A stretch of DNA of 6,556 nt from positions 8,297 to 14,852 of the forward strand of contig DPWF01000231.1 of assembly GCA_003526435.1 (NCBI GenBank), read 5' to 3'. The translations under genes and the position numbers were made by a program. The stretch comes from Chitinophagaceae bacterium (GTDB lineage: Bacteria > Bacteroidota > Bacteroidia > Chitinophagales > Chitinophagaceae). The notes below the pieces were generated by a model. It ran no database searches, was not told the origin of the DNA, and saw nothing but the letters and a program-made list of their open reading frames with translations. Positions 1 through 6,556 of the stretch are shown in pieces. Each line of letters opens with the position of its first letter. The stretch's first letter is position 1.

Positions 1-40
1 CTCCTGTATTTCAACAACATCTTTCATAAACCGGTTTTGA

Positions 41-63
41 GTGTCAATCCTGTATTTTGACAC
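41..63. repeat. Short inverted repeat downstream of the OmpA gene
   Basis: GTGTCAA (41-47) and TTGACAC (57-63) form a perfect 7-bp stem around a 9-nt loop, starting 13 bases past the OmpA stop codon. Neither strand has a T-run after the stem, so it is not a convincing intrinsic terminator. It could be a weak terminator, an mRNA 3'-end stabiliser, an operator-like site or chance. Confidence 0.4.
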
Positions 64-76
64 CGCAATACTACGA

Positions 77-2695
77 TTACTTGTTGACTTTGATAAAATA
101 CACCACTGTATTAAAATTGAAATCGCTGGAAATATTCACTTCTGTACGTTTATTTTCCCCATCTGTAATAACCATCAGTGCAGAATTGGGGGGTGTAATA
201 CCCAGGCTCTCTGCAAAGAAGATCATTTCATTCTTGCTCTGATCGCTGCTCAATTTTACATAAAAACTAACGGGCTTATTGGTTCGAAGTAATTGTTTAT
301 ACGCCACAATCTCCTTGTTATAAATAACAGATAAAGAATCATAGTCAAAGGATCCGTTATCATACAAGTCGATACGGACAGAATCGGATGTTGTATAAAC
401 AAATAATGGTTTACTCGGAATACGCATCTTCATTTCATCTATCAGATTGGTAGCTTTTACTTTAGGTACAAACTCAAGCAACTCACTCACGTCTACTTTC
501 CTGTATTGTCCCTGACCTGTTTTGGTCTCCTTGTCACCAAGTGGCTTCTGTTTACTTCCAGTTGCTACAGCAGGTTTGATAAGATTAAATTTGCCTGATT
601 GCTGTTTATTTTTCACATCAGCGTCAGGCTCTTTTATTTTTTGATTCCGGGATTTTCGTTTTACCGATTCAGATTGATTTTCTTCTTCTGAAAATTCTTT
701 TTTATTCAATCGGTCAGTTTTCAGATCAGTAGCTTTTAATTCACTGTTTGCTTTTTTATCAGCAACTACCATATCATTGTCAACTACTCCATTGGCATCC
801 ACTTCTTTTCCGGAAGGTTCCCAACGCGGGTGTTTTTCTGTTGTTAATATAAGGTCAGATCTCCTGTTGGCAATTTGCTCGGCTTTATTATAAGACCCAT
901 CTTCCCTGCAGGCCAACAGGAAATATCTTTTGGCAAAAAAATCGGTATTGATCCTTGCCGGATCAATGCCTTTTTTCATCAGATAGGCTCTCACAGAGGC
1001 CGATCTCTTTTTAGACATATTGATATTCGCCTCCCGTGAGCCGATACAGTCTGTAAAAGAAGCTACCATGATATTTAATTCAGGATTTGCTTTTAACTGG
1101 CGAACAATGTCTTCCAGTGTTGTAATGTCTACAGCCCTGATCCGCGCACTCGCGAAATTATAATTGATATGCACCCTTTCTTTCGTAATGGCATCTACCG
1201 AATCTACCAGCGCTTTCATGATTTGAAGAGAATCTGGTTTACCCACTGGTTGTATAACCGGTTTATCCGATATCGTATCTTTTTTAGGTATCGGGGCAAC
1301 AAAAGCTATTGTGTCTGTTTTGGGTATGAATGGCAGCAGTATTGCATTGAATATTTCCAGACAGCAGGAAGAATTTCTGTCGGAGCTGAAATAAACCGTA
1401 TCAGATCCTTTGTATTTTTTATAATAAAGATCCTTTTTACCACAGTTCAGTGGATGACCCAGATTATGGGTTCCAGACCACTGGTTTTGATCAGGGTTTC
1501 CATGGCTTTTATAAATATCCATTCCCCCCAATCCTACTGCACCATCTGAACTAAAATACAAACTACTGTCGGCTGCATCATAATAAGGTGAAACCTCTTC
1601 TTTTAACGTATTGATGTTTACACCGGCGTTTACGGCAATAGTTTCAGGCGTTTTACCATTCATTTTTACAAACCATATATCATAACTCCCCTTTGTTCCT
1701 GGCTGATCAGAAGAGAAAAAAAGGTATCGGCCATCGGTACTGATATAAGGCTGTTTTGACCGGTATCCTTTTACGTTTACAGGAGCAGGCAATGCCACAG
1801 GTTTACCCCATTGTGCCGAAACAGTACTACGCTCCATATAATAGATACGATACTCATCCACTGAACCCTTGCTGGTCATCCATCCGGTGAAATATATTGT
1901 CAGTCCATCTGCTGATAATGATGAAGCGCCCATATTTAAATCCTCATCGGCACCGGAAACCAGCTTCTTTACAAATGCACTGTTTTCATTTCCTGTATAA
2001 ATACGTAAAGGAAATATTTTTTGTTTGCGAACCATTTCATGTCTTGAACTGGTAAACCAGATGGTGCTGTCACTTGTTTTTTCGAGTGCGAAATTGGAAC
2101 CATCGGCCGATAGTGTGAGCGTATTTTTTGTAACGGTTGCTCTAGGGTTTTCTTTTGCTTCTTTTATAGCAAACAAGCTTGATGCCATACCCAGTCTCGC
2201 CATGCTGCTGTATTCATCTTCTTTCCGGTACTGTGTCAAAAAATCATTGTATATCTTCTGTGCATTTTGAGGATCACCATTCGACAGAACAGCGTTGGCA
2301 TACCACAACTTTGCTAATGGAAACCTGTTGTCGCTGTAACTGAGGTATGTTTTGTATTGCTGTAAAGCTGCTGCATTATCATTATAGAGCCTGTATGATT
2401 CTGCTAATTGATAGGTTGCCCTGACTATGTCAGGTGGACTAAGTTTTCCGCGTCTTCTTATGGGTTGATGCGGGTATACTTTCCCCACTGTTGATTTCAC
2501 CAATGGGCTATCATATAAAACGGCGGCATATAGTTTAGCTGCCTGGTAGTAATCTTTTATTTTAAATGAAGCATCTGCCGTTTTCAATATTTTTTTTGCA
2601 CGCTGTGCATACAATGTCTGCTTACCCTGTACAAGAGAGAGTAACAAAATGGCAAAAACGAATACACAATATTTGGGGCTTACAATCTTGGGCAT
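77..2695 (-). CDS. TPR-PD40 propeller-OmpA family envelope protein with C-terminal extension domain
   Basis: This 872-aa periplasmic protein probably anchors an outer-membrane complex to peptidoglycan. A signal peptide (about 1-30, cut near LYA/Q) has no lipobox. TPR-like helices follow at about 33-64, 91-122, 126-157 and 163-180. A PD40/WD40-like propeller spans about 190-450 with repeats such as SLSADGLTIYFT (259-270), YISTDGRYLFFSSD (317-330) and SLYFSSDGAVGLGGMDIY (378-395). After a Pro-rich linker, an OmpA C-terminal domain occupies about 505-617: FTDCIGS, SKKRSASVRAYL and IANRRSDLIL, with D549 and R564 spaced as the peptidoglycan-binding Asp/Arg pair of E. coli OmpA. A charged, low-complexity linker (about 618-755) leads to a final beta-rich domain (about 762-872; DLYDNG, ITPPNSALMVITDG). 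P. gingivalis PorE has TPR, propeller and OmpA parts plus a carboxypeptidase-regulatory-like domain and a lipid anchor; the last two are not seen here. The ATG overlaps the upstream PorP/SprF gene by 16 nt, suggesting translational coupling. It is last in the probable operon. Confidence 0.94.
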   Translation of the reverse strand: MPKIVSPKYCVFVFAILLLSLVQGKQTLYAQRAKKILKTADASFKIKDYYQAAKLYAAVLYDSPLVKSTVGKVYPHQPIRRRGKLSPPDIVRATYQLAESYRLYNDNAAALQQYKTYLSYSDNRFPLAKLWYANAVLSNGDPQNAQKIYNDFLTQYRKEDEYSSMARLGMASSLFAIKEAKENPRATVTKNTLTLSADGSNFALEKTSDSTIWFTSSRHEMVRKQKIFPLRIYTGNENSAFVKKLVSGADEDLNMGASSLSADGLTIYFTGWMTSKGSVDEYRIYYMERSTVSAQWGKPVALPAPVNVKGYRSKQPYISTDGRYLFFSSDQPGTKGSYDIWFVKMNGKTPETIAVNAGVNINTLKEEVSPYYDAADSSLYFSSDGAVGLGGMDIYKSHGNPDQNQWSGTHNLGHPLNCGKKDLYYKKYKGSDTVYFSSDRNSSCCLEIFNAILLPFIPKTDTIAFVAPIPKKDTISDKPVIQPVGKPDSLQIMKALVDSVDAITKERVHINYNFASARIRAVDITTLEDIVRQLKANPELNIMVASFTDCIGSREANINMSKKRSASVRAYLMKKGIDPARINTDFFAKRYFLLACREDGSYNKAEQIANRRSDLILTTEKHPRWEPSGKEVDANGVVDNDMVVADKKANSELKATDLKTDRLNKKEFSEEENQSESVKRKSRNQKIKEPDADVKNKQQSGKFNLIKPAVATGSKQKPLGDKETKTGQGQYRKVDVSELLEFVPKVKATNLIDEMKMRIPSKPLFVYTTSDSVRIDLYDNGSFDYDSLSVIYNKEIVAYKQLLRTNKPVSFYVKLSSDQSKNEMIFFAESLGITPPNSALMVITDGENKRTEVNISSDFNFNTVVYFIKVNK

Positions 2696-3669
2696 ACAAA
2701 CTTCGAGTCAGTGATTTTTCTTCGACCAATAAAACTGATAGACAATTCATACCCTCCATTACCTGAGGATGCGGTTTTCATTTTCGACATATTGATATCG
2801 TAACTGAACCCAATAGTGAGTCCATTCAGGTGAATACCAATATTGGGAGCCACTGCATCATTTAAACGATAGGTGGTACCCAGAAGCAAATCAGCTCCAT
2901 CCTGAATTTGCATATTAAGTGACAAGCCTCCTGTAATTTCATTGGCATCACCCTGTTTTAGCAATACGGCATGAGGCGTAATATCAACTTTGTCGGTCAT
3001 TCGCATTCGTACGCCGCCATGAACAGCATATCGCATGGGAATTTTATTGTTATTTCCATTTGCCAGGAACTGGTTGCGTGGCTGTGTAGGATGATAGGCA
3101 CTCACCCCAAAAAATGCATTCATGGCTTTGTCCGGTTCTGCATCAAAATAAACGAGACCAACACTTCCATCGAGTGCAGTAGCATTGGTGCGCATAAATT
3201 GTTCGTTAGAAGGAATTGTAGGATCATAACCTACCAGGGGATTGTATTGGTTACCATATTGAAACTTTCCGGGGTCAATACCACGATTCAGCATACCAAC
3301 CTGGAAGCCCCCGCTGATGATTTTATACTCGGTTAATCTTGCCTTGTAAGAAACTGATAAGTACCCATTGTTATAATAATATCCCCCATCACCTGTGGTC
3401 TGACTTAATACAGTTAATCCAACAGCAAAAGCATCTGATAAAGCCATATCACCTGAAATACCTTTGGTAATAAAGGGAGAAGATATAGAAGGCCACTGAT
3501 AACGATAATTGGCAGTTACGCGGTAGTATCCGTCGTTCACACCCGTTAATGCGGGATTGAGCCATAAGGGATGCGCATAATATTGCGTGAAATGTGCATC
3601 CACCTGCGCTTCTGACCTGTTGACTATTAGTATGATCATCAGGCTAATCGTGCGTATAATTTTTTGCAT
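2680..3669 (-). CDS. PorP/SprF family type IX secretion outer-membrane protein
   Basis: This 329-aa protein belongs to the PorP/SprF family of outer-membrane barrels. In this family PorP acts in T9SS itself, and SprF is needed to secrete or attach the type B cargo SprB. Residues 1-21 form a signal peptide (cut SEA/Q). The family's N-terminal signature follows at 24-43 (DAHFTQYYAHPLWLNPALTG, compare the common D-x-HFTQYYxNPLxLNPAxTG). Alternating beta-strand segments fill the rest, and the protein ends with the family-typical FVCPRL at the extreme C-terminus. Length is normal for the family. The ATG lies 25 nt after the cargo stop, in an AT-rich leader with no Shine-Dalgarno sequence. Its 3' end overlaps the OmpA gene by 16 nt. 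Bacteroidota genomes carry many paralogues, so a specific symbol (porP or sprF) is not warranted. Its place between a type B cargo and an OmpA gene suggests a SprF-like, cargo-dedicated role. Confidence 0.95.
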   Translation of the reverse strand: MQKIIRTISLMIILIVNRSEAQVDAHFTQYYAHPLWLNPALTGVNDGYYRVTANYRYQWPSISSPFITKGISGDMALSDAFAVGLTVLSQTTGDGGYYYNNGYLSVSYKARLTEYKIISGGFQVGMLNRGIDPGKFQYGNQYNPLVGYDPTIPSNEQFMRTNATALDGSVGLVYFDAEPDKAMNAFFGVSAYHPTQPRNQFLANGNNNKIPMRYAVHGGVRMRMTDKVDITPHAVLLKQGDANEITGGLSLNMQIQDGADLLLGTTYRLNDAVAPNIGIHLNGLTIGFSYDINMSKMKTASSGNGGYELSISFIGRRKITDSKFVCPRL

Positions 3670-3694
3670 CTACATGTATTTAATGATAGATTAA

Positions 3695-6022
3695 TTACCT
3701 GATCAGGTTAAATGAACCTGCTTTAGTTATTTTATTCCCACTCTGTACTTTCACCTCCAATGCGTATGAATATCTTCCGGCCGGAGACTGGTTTCCTTTA
3801 TATACACCATCCCATCCTTTCTGTCTGTCGGTTGTAATAAACAGTTCCTGCCCCCACTGATTATAAATAACCAGCCGCATCGTTTCAATGGTATTGCCAT
3901 ATACAAGAAACACATCATTTACCCCGTCGCCATTGGGTGTAAATACATTGGGTATATAAATACCGTCGCCAAACGGATTGAGTGTAGTTGCTGTTACTTT
4001 CACACTATCACTTGTTTCGCATGCATAACTTCCAATGGCTTTTACCCATAGTTTAATGGTTTGATTGGGTTGCAATCCATTTATACTATGAGTGAGTCCC
4101 GGGAAACCGGATGAAGGATCATTGTAAACAAGTCCGCTATCAATACTCTGTTTATATCCGATGGCATTCTCTACTGCATTCCATCGAAACCGGATTGACA
4201 CACCTGTAATATTATCTGCCTGAACAGCAGGTGTAGTAATTTTTTTTCTGACGATAACAGTTGCATTTGCAGCTTTTGCCGGACACAATGCCGGATTGCC
4301 ACTGGCACTTACCATAAAAGTGGTGTCTGATGCAACACTATTTAGTTTCAGGTATTCACCTGTGTGTATGGCAGTGGGATTACCCGGCACATACCATTTG
4401 TAGGTAACACCGGCTTGTGGTGACCGGATAAACAACGAATCTGCTTCTCCCCTGCAAACTGAATCTTTTGCAAGTCCAATCGTAAAATCATCTGTCACAG
4501 ATCCAAGTAATACTTCGGTGGTATCTTTTACAGAGCAGGTTCCGTCTGAAACAGTAATAATATAACGACCGCTTTGTTTTGCCCATAGTGTTTGTGTTGT
4601 TGTACCATCATTCCATAAATACGAACTGAAACCTGTACCTGCATCGAGCAACGTACTGTCGGCACAGCGTTTTACGCTGTCGGTCAATGCCGTATTTAAA
4701 GCATTAACTGTAATAAGGATACTGTCTTTTGATATATCAGTGCCAATGGTTCTTGTAACAGCGTATCGTGTAGTTTGTGTTGGTTCAACTATTATATTTC
4801 TTGTAGTGGCTCCATTCGACCATGCATATATTGTATCGGGTTTGGGTGCTGTTGTTGAATCGGGATAGTAGGCCCAGATACCATCAAATCTTGCCCAGAT
4901 AACACGTTTACCCATTTCATCGTAATAGGCATAATTGGGCAATGATGTTCTGGCCATGGCTGGTGGCATTACTGTGCCTTCGGCCTGAAACTCAGTAAAT
5001 CCGGCATCTTTTGACGGGTCGAAGCGAAATGTTTTATTTGTATTGGTAAGGAACTGGTTGGTGATATGATCACCCGTTGGCTGAAATCCACCAAAAAGAT
5101 AAAACCGCGACTTATTATAATCATAAGCCAGTGCCCCTTCATACTGAATGGATGGATCATTTACCGGCAGTATATTTCTGAACTGATAAGTACTCAGATC
5201 CAGTTCCCACAAATCTTTGAGCCAGCAGAAAATACCGGTGGCAGTTGCCCATGGACTTCCCAATGCACATACACCTGTTAATTCACTACCGCTATAATTA
5301 CCCTGACCAGAAAAAAGATACAGTTTGGAACCATCTTTATTGCCAGCAACAATATTGCCTCCTTTTGGCGGAACCATATCGATGGCAGGATTATTTTTCT
5401 TCATCTGCCATGCTGTTCCGTTGTGTTCAAATATCCAGCTCTTTACCTGCGCCGATCCATAACCACCATAAATACCCGTTTGCTGTAACAACGGATTCCA
5501 GTATGCGGAAGCTCCGTAACATTCATTATCTGTTACACCGGCACCAATCAGCGTCCATGCACCACCGTTGGCCGGTAATGCGTAAATATTATCTCTGCCA
5601 CTTCTCCAGCACAATAAACGGTTATTGGTGAAATCATATACAAACTCAGAATAATCACCAGGCCAGTTGCTGGCGGGAATAATGGTTACTTCATTTTTTT
5701 TCAGATCGTACCGTGTAACTGTACGGTTAATAATTGAGTAGAGGTATTGATTTACTTTATCGTAACCAAACGGTCTGATGTTAAACAGTGAAGGATTAAT
5801 CTGACTGCTGCTAATCAGTTGTTTCCATACACCGGGCAATAAAGTGTCTTTGGGCAAAGGATCACGCAATTCGAGTTGAACGGATACTCCTTTACAAATA
5901 GTTGTGTCGGACTGAATAATGAAACGTGTAGTATCTGCATAATAAGATGCATGCAGATGAGTTTGAGACATGGCCATAAGCAAAGCCATGAATAAAGGAA
6001 ATAATACATTTCGCTTTTTCAC
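3695..6022 (-). CDS. Secreted multidomain surface protein with Kelch-like propeller, Ig/FN3 domains and T9SS type B (CHU_C) sorting domain
   Basis: This 775-aa T9SS cargo is probably displayed on the cell surface. A signal peptide covers residues 1-25 (MKKR, hydrophobic core, cut after LHA). An Ig-like strand follows (TTICKGVSVQLEL, 40-52). A Kelch-like beta-propeller of about six blades spans about 62-388, with blade motifs such as RFYLFGGF (306-313) and DLWELDL (270-276). The Ig-like fold resumes at about 397-440 (YAWSNGATTRNIIVEPTQTT). Two further Ig-like domains lie at about 446-508 (C453/C496) and 512-592 (C523/C580), and an FN3-like domain at about 594-680. The CHU_C domain at 687-775 has IPNVFTPNGDGVNDVF and GWDG...SPAGRYSY. 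The start is GTG: there is no in-frame ATG between it and the upstream TAA at 6041-6043, and the first internal Met (12) would lose the basic n-region. No catalytic motif was recognised; adhesion or glycan binding is a guess. It is first in the probable operon, just ahead of a PorP/SprF gene, the usual partner of type B cargo. Confidence 0.93.
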   Translation of the reverse strand: MKKRNVLFPLFMALLMAMSQTHLHASYYADTTRFIIQSDTTICKGVSVQLELRDPLPKDTLLPGVWKQLISSSQINPSLFNIRPFGYDKVNQYLYSIINRTVTRYDLKKNEVTIIPASNWPGDYSEFVYDFTNNRLLCWRSGRDNIYALPANGGAWTLIGAGVTDNECYGASAYWNPLLQQTGIYGGYGSAQVKSWIFEHNGTAWQMKKNNPAIDMVPPKGGNIVAGNKDGSKLYLFSGQGNYSGSELTGVCALGSPWATATGIFCWLKDLWELDLSTYQFRNILPVNDPSIQYEGALAYDYNKSRFYLFGGFQPTGDHITNQFLTNTNKTFRFDPSKDAGFTEFQAEGTVMPPAMARTSLPNYAYYDEMGKRVIWARFDGIWAYYPDSTTAPKPDTIYAWSNGATTRNIIVEPTQTTRYAVTRTIGTDISKDSILITVNALNTALTDSVKRCADSTLLDAGTGFSSYLWNDGTTTQTLWAKQSGRYIITVSDGTCSVKDTTEVLLGSVTDDFTIGLAKDSVCRGEADSLFIRSPQAGVTYKWYVPGNPTAIHTGEYLKLNSVASDTTFMVSASGNPALCPAKAANATVIVRKKITTPAVQADNITGVSIRFRWNAVENAIGYKQSIDSGLVYNDPSSGFPGLTHSINGLQPNQTIKLWVKAIGSYACETSDSVKVTATTLNPFGDGIYIPNVFTPNGDGVNDVFLVYGNTIETMRLVIYNQWGQELFITTDRQKGWDGVYKGNQSPAGRYSYALEVKVQSGNKITKAGSFNLIR

Positions 6023-6063
6023 GTGGATGGATATTGAATTTTAACTGCCCTTGCAGATTAAAA

Positions 6064-6092
6064 TAAAGGTAGAGAAAAGCACGAATAAGCAA
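6064..6092 (-). promoter_or_regulatory. Candidate Bacteroidota-type promoter for the cargo-PorP-OmpA operon
   Basis: On the minus strand there is a TTG (6092-6090), an 18-nt spacer, and TACCTTTA (6071-6064). This matches the Bacteroidota primary-sigma pattern TTG-N17-23-TAnnTTTG except for the last base of the -7 element. Transcription would begin near 6058, giving a leader of roughly 35 nt before the GTG start at 6022. No sigma-54 -24/-12 pair (GG-N10-GC) was recognised in this gap. The match was made by eye in AT-rich sequence, so chance is possible. Confidence 0.45.
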
Positions 6093-6144
6093 TGAGATTA
6101 TCAACCCGAAATGAAGAAAATTCAGGGATTTCTGTTGATTCAAT

Positions 6145-6166
6145 AAAAAAGTAGGGATATCACTAC
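6145..6166 (-). terminator. Candidate intrinsic terminator of rpoN overlapping its stop codon
   Basis: Read on the minus strand, GTAG (6166-6163) pairs with CTAC (6154-6151). One more G-C pair forms across a single bulged T, the loop is about 5 nt, and six T residues follow directly (6150-6145). The stem contains the TAG stop of rpoN. It is short (about 5 bp), so efficiency is uncertain, but its position between rpoN and the secretion operon fits a unit boundary. Confidence 0.4.
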
Positions 6167-6556
6167 AATTCTTTTCTTAACCTCGCTACAGGTATATTCA
6201 GTTGCTCACGGTATTTGGCTACGGTACGTCTTGCAATATTGTATCCTTTCTCCTGAAGCATGTCTGTTAGTATTTCATCACTAAGCGGTTTACGCTTATC
6301 TTCTGCTTCAATAATATCGCTCAGGATTTTCTTTACCTCTCTTGTACTCACTTCTTCACCGCTATCTGTACTTAGCGATTCACTAAAGAAAAATTTCAAG
6401 CGATAAGTACCAAATTCTGTTTGTACAAACTTACTATTGGCTACACGGCTCACGGTTGATATATCAAGACCTGTTAGTTCAGCAATATCTTTCAGGATCA
6501 TGGGCCGCATAGTGGTTTCATCACCGGTAAGAAAAAATTCCTGCTGGTGTTTCATG
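6163..6556 (-). CDS. rpoN: RNA polymerase sigma-54 factor, C-terminal part (5' end outside window)
   Basis: This is the C-terminal DNA-binding domain of sigma-54, the factor that directs RNA polymerase to -24/-12 promoters and needs an AAA+ enhancer-binding activator to open them. About 131 codons are visible and the frame runs off the right edge. The Met codon at 6553-6555 is internal, because the homologous region of E. coli RpoN lies deep inside the protein. Counting from that Met, a helix-turn-helix spans about residues 20-41 (MILKDIAELTGLDISTVSRV) and the diagnostic RpoN box ARRTVAKYRE is at 108-117. It resembles the E. coli C-terminus almost throughout, including the KPLSD segment before the last helices. 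The core-binding and activator-binding regions lie outside the window. The stop is TAG. It is transcribed in the same direction as the next gene but is separated from it by 140 bp with a candidate terminator and promoter, so it is probably a separate unit. Nothing here shows that the T9SS genes depend on sigma-54. Confidence 0.97.
   Translation of the reverse strand, partial: MKHQQEFFLTGDETTMRPMILKDIAELTGLDISTVSRVANSKFVQTEFGTYRLKFFFSESLSTDSGEEVSTREVKKILSDIIEAEDKRKPLSDEILTDMLQEKGYNIARRTVAKYREQLNIPVARLRKEL

Noticed and set aside
1169..1549. 126-codon plus-strand open frame
   Set aside because: Antisense to the propeller and OmpA parts of the 872-aa gene; the product is an aromatic-rich string typical of an antisense shadow, with no motif.
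2606..2695. OmpA-family gene encoding a lipoprotein
   Set aside because: The only Cys in the signal region (C10) comes before the hydrophobic core and is not in a lipobox context.
2971..3336. 121-codon plus-strand open frame
   Set aside because: Antisense to the PorP/SprF gene and without any recognisable motif.
5245..5631. 128-codon plus-strand open frame
   Set aside because: It lies fully antisense to the cargo's propeller region, its translation is rich in His/Tyr/Cys with no domain, and the minus-strand reading is clearly coding.
5892..6143. 83-codon minus-strand frame covering the promoter gap and the start of the cargo gene
   Set aside because: It overlaps the signal peptide of the cargo in another frame, spans the candidate promoter, and its composition (Phe/Leu/His-rich) reflects AT-rich non-coding sequence.
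6023..6162. Sigma-54 control of the operon because rpoN is adjacent
   Set aside because: No -24/-12 element (GG-N10-GC) was found by eye in the gap, and a primary-type promoter match is present. Adjacency alone does not show regulation.
1..6556. CRISPR array, tRNA/rRNA, insertion sequence or phage signature
   Set aside because: No regularly spaced repeats, no cloverleaf, no transposase or integrase frame and no terminal inverted repeats were seen; the window is almost filled by four envelope or regulatory genes.

Overview
The window looks like a Bacteroidota chromosome, most likely from the Chitinophagaceae or a related group. It holds a type IX secretion (T9SS) cargo with a gliding-motility-type (type B, CHU_C) sorting domain, a PorP/SprF-family outer-membrane protein, and a TPR/PD40/OmpA protein of the kind tied to T9SS and the cell envelope in this phylum. 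Base composition is moderately AT-rich, Shine-Dalgarno sequences are not evident, and the best promoter match is of the Bacteroidota type (TTG...TAnnTTTG). The family-level assignment is inference from protein style.

Every gene is on the minus strand, so transcription runs from high to low coordinates. At the right edge (6163-6556) is the 3' part of rpoN (sigma-54), covering its DNA-binding domain and RpoN box. A possible intrinsic terminator overlaps its stop codon. A 140-bp gap (6023-6162), the longest gene-free stretch in the window, carries that terminator and a candidate promoter (6064-6092) for the genes below.

Three genes follow as a probable operon: a 775-aa secreted multidomain surface protein (3695-6022, GTG start); after 25 nt a 329-aa PorP/SprF protein (2680-3669); and, overlapping it by 16 nt, an 872-aa TPR-PD40-OmpA protein with an extra C-terminal domain (77-2695). 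The last 76 bases hold a short inverted repeat and no gene that can be assigned.

The likely joint role is inferred. The cargo crosses the outer membrane by T9SS and is held at the surface through its cognate PorP/SprF partner. The OmpA protein ties that complex to peptidoglycan from the periplasm. Each family is known. The most distinctive points are a Kelch-like propeller that appears to be inserted into an Ig-like domain of the cargo, and an unusual C-terminal extension on the OmpA protein behind a long charged linker.
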